Source: Clostridium vincentii (lineage in GTDB: Bacteria > Bacillota > Clostridia > Clostridiales > Clostridiaceae). From it: DNA of 43,112 nt. The stretch spans positions 1 to 43,112 of the forward strand of contig NZ_PVXQ01000030.1 of the NCBI RefSeq assembly GCF_002995745.1, given 5' to 3'. The position numbers were made by a program, and so were the translations under genes. The notes beneath the pieces were generated by a model that worked only from the letters and a program-made list of their open reading frames with translations, did no database searches and was not told the DNA's origin. This document shows, in pieces, positions 28,948 through 39,224 of the stretch (position 1 is its first letter; every line of letters begins with the position of its first letter).

Positions 28948-30282
28948 TTGGAGGCTTCAGTAATGAGAAGTTTACCTCAGAGTATAGAAGCTGAACAATC
29001 TGTAATAGGATCTATGATTATAGATAAGACTGCAATTGCTAAGGTTGCTGAGAAATTACAGGATACTGACTTCTATAGAGATGGGCACAAAATAATATAT
29101 AGAGCTATATTCGATATGTTTAAAGAGGATATGGCTGTAGATATGTTAACTTTACTTGAACATTTAAAGTCTAGTGAACAATTAGAAAAGGCTGGTGGAG
29201 TGACATATATTACCGAAGTAAGCTCATCAGTGCCTACTACGGCTAATTTATCCTCATACATAAAGATAGTTGAAGAAAAATCAACCTTAAGAAAACTTAT
29301 AAGGGCATCTACTTTAATTATAGAAGATAGCTATAATAAGCAAGGTGATGTGGAAAATGTCCTAGATAATGCAGAAAAGAAGATATTTGATATTGCAGAG
29401 AAGAAGAGTTCTAATGATTTCGAACCCTTAAATGTTGTTCTTGAAAGGGGCTTTTTAGAAATAGAAAGACTTTTTAATAACAAGGGAGAGATTTCTGGAG
29501 TAGGATCTGGAATAATGGATTTAGATTCTATGACCTCAGGCTTTCAAAAAGGAGATATGGTTCTTATTGCAGCAAGACCATCTATGGGTAAAACAACCTT
29601 TGCGTTAAATATTGCAGAACACGCTGCCCTTAGAGAAGGTAAAAGTGTAGTTATATTCTCTTTAGAAATGTCAAAGGAGCAGTTAGCGTATAAGCTACTT
29701 TGTTCAGAAGCTAATGTAGATATGCATAAGCTTAGAACCGGGACTCTTGAAGATAGGGATTGGGAGAATATAGCAAGGGCTACAGGTCCTTTATCTAAGG
29801 CTAAAATATACATAGATGATAGTGCAGGTGTCTCCGTAATGGAGATGAGATCTAAGTGTAGAAGACTTAAGATGGAGTATGGCATTGATTTAATATTAAT
29901 CGACTATCTCCAGTTAATGTCGGGATCAAATACTGAAAGCAGACAACAGGAAGTGTCAGAGATATCAAGATCAATTAAGGGTTTAGCAAAAGAAATGGAA
30001 TGTCCTATCATAGCCTTATCCCAGTTATCTCGTGCTCCAGAGCAAAGAGCTGATCATAGGCCTATGCTTTCAGATTTAAGAGAATCAGGGTCTATAGAGC
30101 AGGATGCAGATGTTGTTATGTTCTTATATCGAGATGAATATTATGATGCAGAGACTGAAGATAAGGGAATCGCTGAATGTATTATATCAAAGCAGAGAAA
30201 TGGTCCTGTTGGGAGTATTAAGATGGCTTGGCTTGCTGAGTTCAGCAAATTTGCTAATTTGGATACTGTTAATTATCAATAA
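28948..30282 (+). CDS. dnaB: Replicative DNA helicase DnaB (DnaC in Bacillus)
   Basis: The replicative hexameric helicase has an N-terminal scaffold domain (SLPQSIEAEQSVIGSMIID) and a RecA-like motor with ARPSMGKTTFAL, SLEMSKEQL, LILIDYLQLM and ISKQRNGPVG. I prefer the TTG at 28948 after GGAGGGG (444 residues), since the family often begins with a Glu-Ala before RSLPQ. The ATG at 28963 after GGAGG is a good alternative. Confidence 0.95.
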   Translation: MEASVMRSLPQSIEAEQSVIGSMIIDKTAIAKVAEKLQDTDFYRDGHKIIYRAIFDMFKEDMAVDMLTLLEHLKSSEQLEKAGGVTYITEVSSSVPTTANLSSYIKIVEEKSTLRKLIRASTLIIEDSYNKQGDVENVLDNAEKKIFDIAEKKSSNDFEPLNVVLERGFLEIERLFNNKGEISGVGSGIMDLDSMTSGFQKGDMVLIAARPSMGKTTFALNIAEHAALREGKSVVIFSLEMSKEQLAYKLLCSEANVDMHKLRTGTLEDRDWENIARATGPLSKAKIYIDDSAGVSVMEMRSKCRRLKMEYGIDLILIDYLQLMSGSNTESRQQEVSEISRSIKGLAKEMECPIIALSQLSRAPEQRADHRPMLSDLRESGSIEQDADVVMFLYRDEYYDAETEDKGIAECIISKQRNGPVGSIKMAWLAEFSKFANLDTVNYQ

Positions 30283-30303
30283 GAAAAATTTGGGGGCTAT
30301 AAA

Positions 30304-31104
30304 ATGAGTAAAAAAATTGGTTTTATTGGCTGTGGAAACATGGGAAGTGCCATGGTAGGTGGACTAATTAAGTCTGGATTTGTTAACAAGAAAGACATAA
30401 TAATATCTACTAAAACAGAGACCTCAGCAAAGAGATTAAAAGAAGAACTAGAGGTAAATAGCACATTAGATAATAAGGAAGTTGTTAAGGCTTCTGATGT
30501 AATATTTTTAGCTGTAAAACCTTATATGTATAAAGAGGTCATTGAAGAGATAAAAGAGGGTTTATCAACTAATAAGCTTATAGTAACAATAGCTGCAGGT
30601 GTTTCTATTAAAGATATAGAAAACTGGCTTGGAGATGGATATAAGGTAATTAGGACAATGCCGAACACACCAGCGCTTGTTGGAGAGGCTATGTCAGCAA
30701 TCTGTATTAATAAGAATGTATCTAAGGAAGAACTTGAATATGTTTGTAATCTATATAAGAGTTTCGGAGAATATGTAGAATTAGATGAAAAAGACTTTCA
30801 TGGATTCATTGCATTATGTGGATCATCACCTGCCTATGTTTTTGTGTTTATAGAAGCTATGGCAGATGCTGCAGTTAAACTTGGAATGCCAAGGGCGAAA
30901 GCGTATAGAATGGCAGCACAAAGCGTGCTGGGATCAGCTAAAATGGTATTAGAGACAGGCAAGCATCCAGGAGAACTTAAAGATATGGTATGTTCACCTG
31001 GAGGTACAACAATATATGCAGTAGCAGAGCTAGAAAAACAAGGTTTTAGAAATGCTGTCATTGAAGCTGTAGTTAAGTGTGCTGATAAGTCAAAATCAAT
31101 GTAA
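30304..31104 (+). CDS. proC: Pyrroline-5-carboxylate reductase
   Basis: This 266-residue NAD(P)H enzyme makes proline in the last biosynthetic step. It has the nucleotide motif IGFIGCGNMGSAMVGGLIKSG, the signature VIRTMPNTPALVGEAMSAI, and the C-terminal block HPGELKDMVCSPGGTTIYAV. GGGGGCT precedes the ATG. It follows dnaB by 21 nt. Confidence 0.96.
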   Translation: MSKKIGFIGCGNMGSAMVGGLIKSGFVNKKDIIISTKTETSAKRLKEELEVNSTLDNKEVVKASDVIFLAVKPYMYKEVIEEIKEGLSTNKLIVTIAAGVSIKDIENWLGDGYKVIRTMPNTPALVGEAMSAICINKNVSKEELEYVCNLYKSFGEYVELDEKDFHGFIALCGSSPAYVFVFIEAMADAAVKLGMPRAKAYRMAAQSVLGSAKMVLETGKHPGELKDMVCSPGGTTIYAVAELEKQGFRNAVIEAVVKCADKSKSM

Positions 31105-31108
31105 TAAG

Positions 31109-31141
31109 AAAGCTATCTCATTTTTTTGAGATAGCTTTTAA
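31109..31141 (+). terminator. proC terminator
   Basis: A 12-bp stem AAAGCTATCTCA / TGAGATAGCTTT (31109-31120, 31127-31138) with a T-rich loop ends in TTTTA. Its right arm shares 15 exact bases with the terminator at 31588-31625. Confidence 0.85.
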
Positions 31142-31196
31142 TATTATGTTTTGCAATTAAGACACCCTCTAAGAAGATTGCGTAGTAATTAAATTA

Positions 31197-31544
31197 TTAA
31201 TTATCCTCACCATCTTCGGGATAGTTATTATTAGAACCAAGTATTTTATAATCATTGTTAAGTAATGTTATGCTATTTGGAACTTTCAAAACGAAATTTT
31301 CTTTGATTTTCGCTTGAATATCTTTTAATAATTTAGGAGCTTCTTCCTCAGTAACATTAGTTTTGGTAACGAATGTTTCATTTGTACCTCTATCGTCAAC
31401 ATTAACATTTTCAACATAATATTGATCTTTAAAAAATACTTGGACATTAACTAATGTAAATTCTAATTTCTCAATTTCATTTTGTAATTTTTCATAATCT
31501 TGTTGATTTTTCTCAATTATACTAAATATTAATATAAATTTCAA
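31197..31544 (-). pseudogene. Unrecognised small ORF, possibly a gene remnant
   Basis: A 115-codon open frame whose product I do not recognise: hydrophobic N-terminus (KFILIFSII), a helical acidic middle, and an Asn/Asp/Glu-rich end. The only usable start is a TTG with no Shine-Dalgarno, and the frame stays open upstream only to 31568. It may be the end of a lost gene rather than an intact one. It lies between two terminators that share 15 bp. Confidence 0.4.
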
Positions 31545-31587
31545 ATATTTAACATTAAAATATTCTTAATTTAACTTGGAAAGCGAA

Positions 31588-31625
31588 AAAAGCTACCTCA
31601 AGATAACTGCCTTGAGATAGCTTTT
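31588..31625 (-). terminator. Chemoreceptor terminator (bidirectional)
   Basis: A 15-bp stem with one mismatch (arms 31588-31602 and 31611-31625) and an 8-nt loop carries a T-run on the minus strand (complement of 31586-31591) and TTTT on the plus strand. It lies about 55 nt past the stop of the chemoreceptor at 31679. Confidence 0.8.
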
Positions 31626-31678
31626 ATGTTTTCTATTTTAATGTAAATGAAACTACCATTTAATTTAGTATTAATAAA

Positions 31679-33454
31679 CTATAATTGTATCTTATCTACA
31701 AGTTTCCCTAGTCTATTTGCTATATCTTTTAATTCATCACTGTCTGAAGCTATGCTGTCCATACTAACCATCTGTTCTTGCATAGATGCAGAAACTTCTT
31801 CCGTCGCAGCGGCAGTTTCTTCCGAAACTGCTGAAATAGATTCAATAGAATGTACAATTCCATTTTTATCTTGATTTACTTTTTCTATGTTTTTAGAAAG
31901 TTCATTAATTTTCATTATGGTATTATTAATAGTTACTTCAATTACATTAAAAGACTTATCAGTATCTTCCATAGCACTATTTACTTCATTACCAAGATTT
32001 TCTCCAATATTCATGCTAGCTTTAGCTTTTTCAATTTCATTTTGAATTTCTTTAATAACAGTACCAATCTCTTTTGCCGAAATATCAGTTTCCTCAGAAA
32101 GTTTTCTTACTTCATCTGCAACTACTGCAAATCCTTTACCTGTTTCTCCTGCCCTTGCCGCCTCTATAGCTGCGTTTAATGCAAGAAGATTTGTTTGGGC
32201 AGCAATTCCCTGAATAGAACTTACTATTTTCCCAATTGAGGCTGATTTTTCTAATAGAGTTCCAATATTATTCGAGACCTCTTTAGTTGCAGAATTATTT
32301 TCCTCAAGTTTTACTTTTAAAGATTTAAAAGTATCTTTACTTGTTAAATTTACATCTTTAACTTCATGTGAGTATTCTTTTACCATATCTGAACTTTTAG
32401 CTGAAAGTTCAATTTCATCTGACAAACTTGATAAACTTTCTGCACCACCCTGTGCATCTGTAGCCTGAGAGACAGATCCTTTTGATAGTTCCTCCAGAGT
32501 TTGATTAATAGTGTTAATTGAGATAACTGTCTCACCAGTAGCTGAAGAGAGAGTATTAGCTAATTTTAAAATCTCTGTTGAATCACTCTTTATAAAATCT
32601 ACAATATTTCTTAATTCTTTTCTTAAATTAATTACTGATATTCCTATCTTTCCTGTCTCATCTTTATATTTATTTATTATCTCAAAACTAGAATCATAGA
32701 CTAAATCAAATCTTGCTGTTTTGTCTACCAGCTCTGTTATAAGCAGGATTGGCTTAGTTATTTTTTTACTAAAATAATAAGCAATTCCAGAAGATACTAT
32801 TATTAATAGTATTAAAATTCCTACCATAATCACTAGGCCATTAATAAATGAATCTTGTAATTCTTTCTCTTTTTCAGAAACTACGGTATCTATATCGTCA
32901 GTATAATTTCCAGTTCCTATTATCCAATTAAAAGGTTTGAATTCTTGACTGAAACTTCTCTTTGGAAGTGGAATAGTTTCTCCTTTTTTAGGAAATGCAT
33001 AATCAGAAAATCCACCATTTTCGTTCATACCTTGGCTAATTATTTCTTTTATAAGGAATTTGCCGTTAGCATCCTTACTTTCAAAACGATTTGTTCCTTC
33101 AGTTGCAGTACCATTTAAAACAATATTAACCCCATTCTCAGTATCGGCCCAAAAATAGCCATCTTTGCCGAATTTCAGACCCCTTAACTGGTCGGCCCCT
33201 TGCTTTTTAGCTTCTTCTATTGTAATTTCACCATTTTCAAACCTTTTATTTACACCGTCTAACATTGATAGAGCATTCTGAACCTGATAATTAATTTCAT
33301 TATCAAAATTATCACGAATTGTTTTATCCAAGGTAGAAATCATATTAGTATTAGTGTTGTAATTTTGTATACCAACAAATGTACCTATAATTAGTGCTGT
33401 GCAAAATACGATAGAAATCGCCATTAAAATTATTTTTGAACTAATCTTCTTCAT
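31679..33454 (-). CDS. Methyl-accepting chemotaxis protein with single Cache sensor
   Basis: This 591-residue chemoreceptor has a transmembrane helix at about 8-28, an extracellular sCache_2-type domain at about 35-195 ([36 protein letters not shown]), a second helix at about 206-228, a HAMP domain, and a signalling domain with the tip [21 protein letters not shown]. Cache domains of this type often sense small carboxylates; the ligand here is unknown. A strong GGGGGA ribosome site precedes the ATG. Confidence 0.92.
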   Translation of the reverse strand: MKKISSKIILMAISIVFCTALIIGTFVGIQNYNTNTNMISTLDKTIRDNFDNEINYQVQNALSMLDGVNKRFENGEITIEEAKKQGADQLRGLKFGKDGYFWADTENGVNIVLNGTATEGTNRFESKDANGKFLIKEIISQGMNENGGFSDYAFPKKGETIPLPKRSFSQEFKPFNWIIGTGNYTDDIDTVVSEKEKELQDSFINGLVIMVGILILLIIVSSGIAYYFSKKITKPILLITELVDKTARFDLVYDSSFEIINKYKDETGKIGISVINLRKELRNIVDFIKSDSTEILKLANTLSSATGETVISINTINQTLEELSKGSVSQATDAQGGAESLSSLSDEIELSAKSSDMVKEYSHEVKDVNLTSKDTFKSLKVKLEENNSATKEVSNNIGTLLEKSASIGKIVSSIQGIAAQTNLLALNAAIEAARAGETGKGFAVVADEVRKLSEETDISAKEIGTVIKEIQNEIEKAKASMNIGENLGNEVNSAMEDTDKSFNVIEVTINNTIMKINELSKNIEKVNQDKNGIVHSIESISAVSEETAAATEEVSASMQEQMVSMDSIASDSDELKDIANRLGKLVDKIQL

Positions 33455-33504
33455 AAGATATCCCCCTCTTCCTTATATACTTAATGTAAAGGTTTATATT
33501 AACT

Positions 33505-33534
33505 ATTATACATAGAAATATCCTATAAAGTAAA
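33505..33534 (-). promoter_or_regulatory. Candidate promoter of the single-Cache chemoreceptor
   Basis: On the minus strand TTTACT (33529-33534) and TATAAT (33505-33510) are 18 nt apart. The -35 lies inside the long inverted repeat at 33518-33562. Confidence 0.5.
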
Positions 33535-33562
33535 CTTTTTTACGGTTTACTCTATAGGATAT
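33518..33562. repeat. Inverted repeat overlapping a promoter
   Basis: Arms 33518-33535 and 33545-33562 pair over 18 positions with one mismatch and a 9-nt loop. There is no strong T-run on either strand, so a simple terminator is less likely than an operator or a weak terminator for the gene at 33631. Confidence 0.6.
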
Positions 33563-33630
33563 TAATTTAATATTTAATACTTTTGTAATACATATAAATT
33601 TACCAAAGTAATAGCGGTAAAAAATATTAT

Positions 33631-34089
33631 CTAAAAAATATTAGGATTAATTGCTATAAAAATGTCAGTATGAAACTTGTCTATTTCTTCTACACATGTT
33701 ACTTCCATTACATTAACGGAATAAAGTGAAGTAATTGGAATAAGCTTTTTATCTTGGATATATTTTTCCATTTCAATTACAGTATTATCAAAGCCTTGAG
33801 GATTACCCTTATGGGTAGACTTAAGTGCATTAATAAGCTTAAGTTCAGGTTTAAATTTAAACTGTTCTGTTTCTTTAAATTCTTTATCTACAGGTATTAA
33901 TATTTCTAAATCAATTGTAGCTTGAGTTAATGAATAAGTTGTGCTGATTTTAGGACCAGTTATAGTAAGATTATTATCAGTAATAAACTTATACAATTTC
34001 TTTATTTTCTTTTGCATATCTTTTTCAGTAAAGTTTCCTCTAAAGCTTAATAGATTTTTATAATGTAGCTCTTGATTTTTTTCTATCAT
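33631..34089 (-). CDS. Effector-binding-like protein (GyrI/DUF5085 type)
   Basis: This 152-residue soluble protein begins MIEKNQELHYKNLLSFRG after AGGAGG. The pattern of a helix, then TYSLTQATIDLEILIPVDKEF, with an alternating beta structure, resembles small effector-binding (GyrI/SOUL-like, DUF5085) proteins. I am not certain of the family. An upstream in-frame extension exists but lacks a ribosome site. It lies 77 nt after a chemoreceptor read in the same direction, so it may share its transcript. Confidence 0.5.
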   Translation of the reverse strand: MIEKNQELHYKNLLSFRGNFTEKDMQKKIKKLYKFITDNNLTITGPKISTTYSLTQATIDLEILIPVDKEFKETEQFKFKPELKLINALKSTHKGNPQGFDNTVIEMEKYIQDKKLIPITSLYSVNVMEVTCVEEIDKFHTDIFIAINPNIF

Positions 34090-34166
34090 TAAATGAGACC
34101 TCCTATCAGTAAAATAAAAATGTTTATAAGAATTATTATAATACAAAAACACATATAAATCTTGTT

Positions 34167-36341
34167 TTATTTTAATGTAAATGAACCAACCATTTCGTTC
34201 AAGTTTTCTGATGAATACTCTAGAACATCCGTAGCTTGTTTTAGTTGCTTAATTTCTGATAAAATATTTTCAACTATCGCTAAGGATTCTTCACTCTTAT
34301 TGGAGTTATTTTCAGTAGATAATTCAATTTTATCAGCCATGTTGCTAACAGATATCATGACCTGATCAATGCTTGAACTTTGGGAAGCTGTTATTTTAGA
34401 GATAGACTTCATTGAATGAGAAATGATATTTATATCCTCATTAATATTACTGAAGGAATCAATAGATACTCTAACACTTTCAGTTGATGTCTCTATCTTG
34501 CTATTTATTTCACCAGCATAGTCAAAGGTAGTTTGTGTTTGTTGTTGAATTTCATTGATAACGCTGCTTATAGATTTGGTTGCAGCATCTGTTTCCAATG
34601 CTAATTTAGAAATCTCTTGGGCAACCACTGCAAAGCCAAGTCCACTTTCACCTGCTCTTGCTGCTTCAATTGATGCATTTAAGGCTAGTAATTGAGTTTG
34701 TTTACTTATGCTACTTATAACAGTAACTACTTCTGTTATTTCTATTGAATGTTCCTGTAAATTACTAATTGCATTTACAGTATTCTTAATAGTTGTAGTT
34801 AACTCTTGCATATTATCTAAAACTTGTTTTGAAATATTTTGAGCTTCAGTTGAATTATCATTTGTATTTTCAATTACTCTTGCCACCTCTAATATAAGGC
34901 TGTCCATTTCTTGTATGGAGGCAGATATTTCTGAAAAATTGTTTTTTGTATTCTGAAAAACTGAATTTTGGTGTTGAGAGTTTTCTAATAAACTTACAAC
35001 AGTATTTTCAATTTTATCCATGCCATCTTTAACTTCCTTTGTAATAGAAGAAACTATACTCACGGATTTCTTTGTAGTTTTAGCAGAATGTTTTACTCTA
35101 TGTAGCATACTCATTTGGTTATTTATAAATTTATTGAACCATCTTGATAACTCACCTATTTCATCTGAGGACATTTTAGTAACTCTTTTTGTTAAATTAC
35201 CTTCACCTTCTGCAATACCTTGAAGGATGGTTATTGTTCTATTTAAAGGAGATACCACCATTTTTTTACAAACAATAAGACTAGTTATACAAGTCATAAT
35301 CCATGTTAATAATGATGAAATTATAGCGATATCTGAATTATGTTTAATTAAAAATCCATTTAATATTATAAAAATTGCGGATAAGGAAGATATAACTAGT
35401 GGAATTTTTAAATTAATACTTTGAAAATTATATATTTCATCGATATCACCTTCACACATCATTCCCCAGGTCTCATCGCAATTAGGTGGAGTAATTAATA
35501 TTCCTTTTCCTCCCACCATAATATGTCTATAATCTGGATATCCAGGCCAACAATCTAAATTTTCTCCATTCTTAATGGTATTAGAAACGCCTGGATGTAA
35601 TGAGTCTGTAGCTGGATCATTAAATATGATTTCAAATTCAGTATAATCTTTAATTTGTACTAAACCCCAACTTTTTGTTTTTATGCCATCTTTAAGGTTC
35701 TCACCTAAAGTAAAAGCATTATCTTCGAATCTACTTCTGGAGATAGCAGTCCCTGGTGCAATGCCTCTATTAGAATTTACCATAAACAAATAATTATCTC
35801 CTGAGTCTTTATAAATGTGAGTATCTTCATCTTGTATTACATTACTCATATCATCATTTAAAGTCCTGCAGCATATAACTCTTGGAAGTCCATCATGATT
35901 TTTACAAGGACTAGAAAACATTAAGGTAACAGCATCAGCAAAAGTTTTGTTGCTTAAATCAGTATCTAAAGTTCTTTTATCTATATATGGACCATACATC
36001 AATGAGGCCCCATCTAATCCTCTTTTGAAATTAGCCAAGTCTTTCATGTCTAATCCGATATGTTTTTTGCAAGAAGAAACAGATACAATTCCATTCTCGT
36101 CTAAGACAAAGATTTCACAAAAATCCTCATATTTATTCACATTTTCAGCTAAAAAATCATAAACCACAGTATCTTTATTTTCTAGCAATAAAAGAGAATT
36201 TTTAATAGTTTCGATTTGAGCCCATTTATCCTTGAACCAATTATCCAAAGCTTTTTTCCTTCCGTTTGAAATCCCCTCAAAAACCTTTTCTGAATGTTGT
36301 CTTAGATTTCTGTTTAATAGATATTTTAATTTTAAAGCCAT
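34167..36341 (-). CDS. Methyl-accepting chemotaxis protein with cysteine-rich N-terminal Cache-like sensor
   Basis: This 724-residue chemoreceptor has a sensor of about 310 residues at its N-terminus without any preceding membrane helix or signal. Two adjacent helices (about 313-333 and 338-358) form a hairpin, followed by HAMP (about 357-410) and a signalling domain with [20 protein letters not shown]. Since the signalling domain is cytoplasmic, the two-helix hairpin places the sensor in the cytoplasm too. The sensor has eight cysteines (75, 91, 146, 157, 158, 264, 288, 296), fitting an intracellular redox or metal sensor. GGGGGGC precedes the ATG. Confidence 0.9.
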   Translation of the reverse strand: MALKLKYLLNRNLRQHSEKVFEGISNGRKKALDNWFKDKWAQIETIKNSLLLLENKDTVVYDFLAENVNKYEDFCEIFVLDENGIVSVSSCKKHIGLDMKDLANFKRGLDGASLMYGPYIDKRTLDTDLSNKTFADAVTLMFSSPCKNHDGLPRVICCRTLNDDMSNVIQDEDTHIYKDSGDNYLFMVNSNRGIAPGTAISRSRFEDNAFTLGENLKDGIKTKSWGLVQIKDYTEFEIIFNDPATDSLHPGVSNTIKNGENLDCWPGYPDYRHIMVGGKGILITPPNCDETWGMMCEGDIDEIYNFQSINLKIPLVISSLSAIFIILNGFLIKHNSDIAIISSLLTWIMTCITSLIVCKKMVVSPLNRTITILQGIAEGEGNLTKRVTKMSSDEIGELSRWFNKFINNQMSMLHRVKHSAKTTKKSVSIVSSITKEVKDGMDKIENTVVSLLENSQHQNSVFQNTKNNFSEISASIQEMDSLILEVARVIENTNDNSTEAQNISKQVLDNMQELTTTIKNTVNAISNLQEHSIEITEVVTVISSISKQTQLLALNASIEAARAGESGLGFAVVAQEISKLALETDAATKSISSVINEIQQQTQTTFDYAGEINSKIETSTESVRVSIDSFSNINEDINIISHSMKSISKITASQSSSIDQVMISVSNMADKIELSTENNSNKSEESLAIVENILSEIKQLKQATDVLEYSSENLNEMVGSFTLK

Positions 36342-36365
36342 ATTAAAGTGCCCCCCAAATTATAT

Positions 36366-36386
36366 TAGATCAATAAAATTGATCTA
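36366..36386. repeat. Perfect inverted repeat in the chemoreceptor leader
   Basis: TAGATCAAT and ATTGATCTA face each other across AAA, 25 nt upstream of the start of the gene ending at 36341. It could be an operator or an mRNA hairpin. There is no T-run, so it is not a terminator. Confidence 0.6.
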
Positions 36387-36448
36387 TCAAAAACATGAAT
36401 ATGATAAGTAAAAGGTACATTATTTTTTATTGTGAACAATTTAACAAT

Positions 36449-36491
36449 AAAAAAAGAGCCCCAATAATATTAATTTAATTATTGAAACTCC
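36449..36491 (-). terminator. Terminator upstream of the chemoreceptor gene
   Basis: On the minus strand GGAGTTTCAATAAT (36478-36491) pairs fully, with G-T wobbles, with ATTATTGGGGCTCT (36455-36468), loop 9 nt, followed by seven T (36449-36455). No minus-strand gene lies upstream of it. Confidence 0.75.
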
Positions 36492-36511
36492 GTTGTATCA
36501 AAATTTAGTTA
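36449..36511 (-). ncRNA. Candidate short orphan transcript or attenuated leader
   Basis: On the minus strand a consensus-like promoter (36518-36546) is followed after about 20 nt by a 14-bp hairpin and seven T. No open frame lies between. The predicted RNA is about 60-65 nt. It is either a small RNA or a prematurely ended leader of the chemoreceptor downstream. I recognise no riboswitch. Confidence 0.4.
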
Positions 36512-36517
36512 TATTTT

Positions 36518-36546
36518 ATTATCAACATTTATTTGAAATTTGTCAA
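36518..36546 (-). promoter_or_regulatory. Orphan promoter
   Basis: On the minus strand TTGACA (36541-36546) and GATAAT (36518-36523) have a 17-nt spacer. The transcript would meet the terminator at 36449-36491 before reaching the chemoreceptor gene. Confidence 0.6.
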
Positions 36547-36617
36547 CAAAATGTGAAATAATATAAATTTTAGCAATATTAATTTATATATTTAACTCTA
36601 AAATAAAAGATTACATA

Positions 36618-36651
36618 AGTAGATAAAATAACTTATTTAGTAGATAAAATA
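36618..36651. repeat. 13-bp direct repeat upstream of purA
   Basis: AGTAGATAAAATA occurs at 36618-36630 and 36639-36651, with starts 21 bp apart, that is two DNA turns. It lies about 65 nt upstream of the purA -35. The spacing suits a regulator binding twice on one face. The rest of this gap is AT-rich. Confidence 0.5.
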
Positions 36652-36713
36652 AAATAGAAATTGATATTATACGAATTATTTATGTATTTTTAAAAAAAAT
36701 ATTCGACTAATTA

Positions 36714-36742
36714 TTGACCTATCCTATTCACTTTGGTAGTAT
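36714..36742 (+). promoter_or_regulatory. purA promoter
   Basis: TTGACC (36714-36719) and TAGTAT (36737-36742) are 17 nt apart, 36 nt upstream of the purA start. No purine riboswitch fold is visible. Confidence 0.7.
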
Positions 36743-36744
36743 AA

Positions 36745-38064
<1,320 letters not shown>

Positions 38065-38079
38065 TTCCGACTAAAACAC

Positions 38080-38108
38080 TTGACATTGATTCTTAAATAA
38101 AATATAAT
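38080..38108 (+). promoter_or_regulatory. Promoter of the DUF1858 gene
   Basis: TTGACA (38080-38085) and TATAAT (38103-38108) are perfect consensus with a 17-nt spacer, about 35 nt upstream of the start. The small gene is therefore expected to be strongly expressed. Confidence 0.88.
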
Positions 38109-38142
38109 TATATTCAAGAAGTAATGATAAGAGGTGAACTAT

Positions 38143-38325
38143 ATGATAACTAAAGAAATGACAATAGGTGAAGCAATTAGAGTTGATGCAAGTAAAGCTG
38201 AAGTCTTAATGACTTTTGGAATGGGTTGCGTTGGTTGTCCATCAGCACAAGCGGAAACAATTGAAGAAGCTGCTAGGGTACATGGAATTAATGTAGACGA
38301 GTTAATGGAAGCATTAAATAAATAG
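38143..38325 (+). CDS. DUF1858 redox-disulfide domain protein
   Basis: This 60-residue protein is of the DUF1858 type associated with hybrid-cluster protein: [38 protein letters not shown] with a CxxC pair. The family is thought to form a redox disulfide or bind a metal. I chose the ATG at 38143, six nt after GAGGTG. No hybrid-cluster gene is in the window. It has its own consensus promoter and terminator. Confidence 0.85.
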   Translation: MITKEMTIGEAIRVDASKAEVLMTFGMGCVGCPSAQAETIEEAARVHGINVDELMEALNK

Positions 38326-38331
38326 GTAATT

Positions 38332-38362
38332 AGGATGGATATAGTATCCATCCTTTTTTTTT
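38332..38362 (+). terminator. DUF1858 terminator
   Basis: Stem AGGATGGAT / ATCCATCCT (38332-38340, 38346-38354) with a 5-nt loop is followed by nine T including the last stem base. Confidence 0.9.
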
Positions 38363-38411
38363 ATATTTTTAGCTAATAATATGAAAAAATAGAAGAAAGA
38401 GGTGATTAGAA

Positions 38412-39161
38412 ATGTCCAACAATTTTACTAAAAAGTATGAAATAAATTATCATGATGCTGATTATAGGTTAAAATGTAAATTATCATCTATAGTAAATTT
38501 TCTATGTGATGTAGGTAATAATCAATCAGAAGTTTTAGGGGATACAATACAAAATCTCATGGAGAAAAATAGTGCATGGGTATTTTATAAATATGATATA
38601 AATATGTTCAAATATCCGAATTATAGGGATGTTATTTCAATAAGAACAGAGCCTATAGGATTCAAAAAGTTTTACGCTTTTAGGAAATATTATATTAGTG
38701 GCGAAAATGGAGAGCTTCTAGGAGAAGCGGTAGCTTTATTTTTCATGATTAATTTAGAAAAAAGACGGCCGATGAGAATTCCATCAAGAGAGTATGAATT
38801 ATATTCAATCGGAAGTGATCTTGAGAAGAACATTGATATGGAAGATATTGTTAAAGTTCAAGGTGAAGATTATTTTAAGGAGTTCAATACTAGATATAGT
38901 GATATAGATTCTAATGGACATGTTAATAATGTAAAGTATATACAATGGGCTATAGAATCTGTTCCCCTTGATATTGTAAAGGAATATGAGATAAGGAGAA
39001 TTAAAGTTGTTTTTGAAAAAGAGACAACCTATGGAGATACGGTTCATGTATCTGCTACAGTTCTTAAGGAAGATGAGAAAAATATAATTACTGTTCATAG
39101 TATAAAAAGTAAAGATGGCAGGGAAGTAACTAAGTTAGAAGCAATTTGGACACGGCAATAA
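38412..39161 (+). CDS. Acyl-ACP thioesterase
   Basis: This 249-residue double hot-dog protein releases fatty acids from acyl carrier protein. The N-terminal half has NFTKKYEINYHDADYRLKCKL and NSAWVFYKYDINMFKYP. The second half has RYSDIDSNGHVNNVKYIQW, matching the catalytic region of the plant-type and bacterial family. It follows GAGGTG. It has its own transcription unit between two terminators. Confidence 0.88.
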   Translation: MSNNFTKKYEINYHDADYRLKCKLSSIVNFLCDVGNNQSEVLGDTIQNLMEKNSAWVFYKYDINMFKYPNYRDVISIRTEPIGFKKFYAFRKYYISGENGELLGEAVALFFMINLEKRRPMRIPSREYELYSIGSDLEKNIDMEDIVKVQGEDYFKEFNTRYSDIDSNGHVNNVKYIQWAIESVPLDIVKEYEIRRIKVVFEKETTYGDTVHVSATVLKEDEKNIITVHSIKSKDGREVTKLEAIWTRQ

Positions 39162-39184
39162 TGTATTAAACATTAGGTACAATC

Positions 39185-39224
39185 AAAAAATAACAGACCA
39201 ATATATTGGTCTGTTATTTTTTTT
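39185..39224. terminator. Bidirectional terminator between convergent genes
   Basis: A perfect long palindrome AAAAAATAACAGACCAAT / ATTGGTCTGTTATTTTTT has A and T runs on both sides. It serves the thioesterase on the plus strand and the flavoprotein on the minus strand, whose stop codon lies inside the right arm. Confidence 0.9.

Noticed and set aside
30104..30307. Plus-strand ORF between dnaB and proC
   Set aside because: It is a shifted frame of the dnaB 3' end without a ribosome site or family match.
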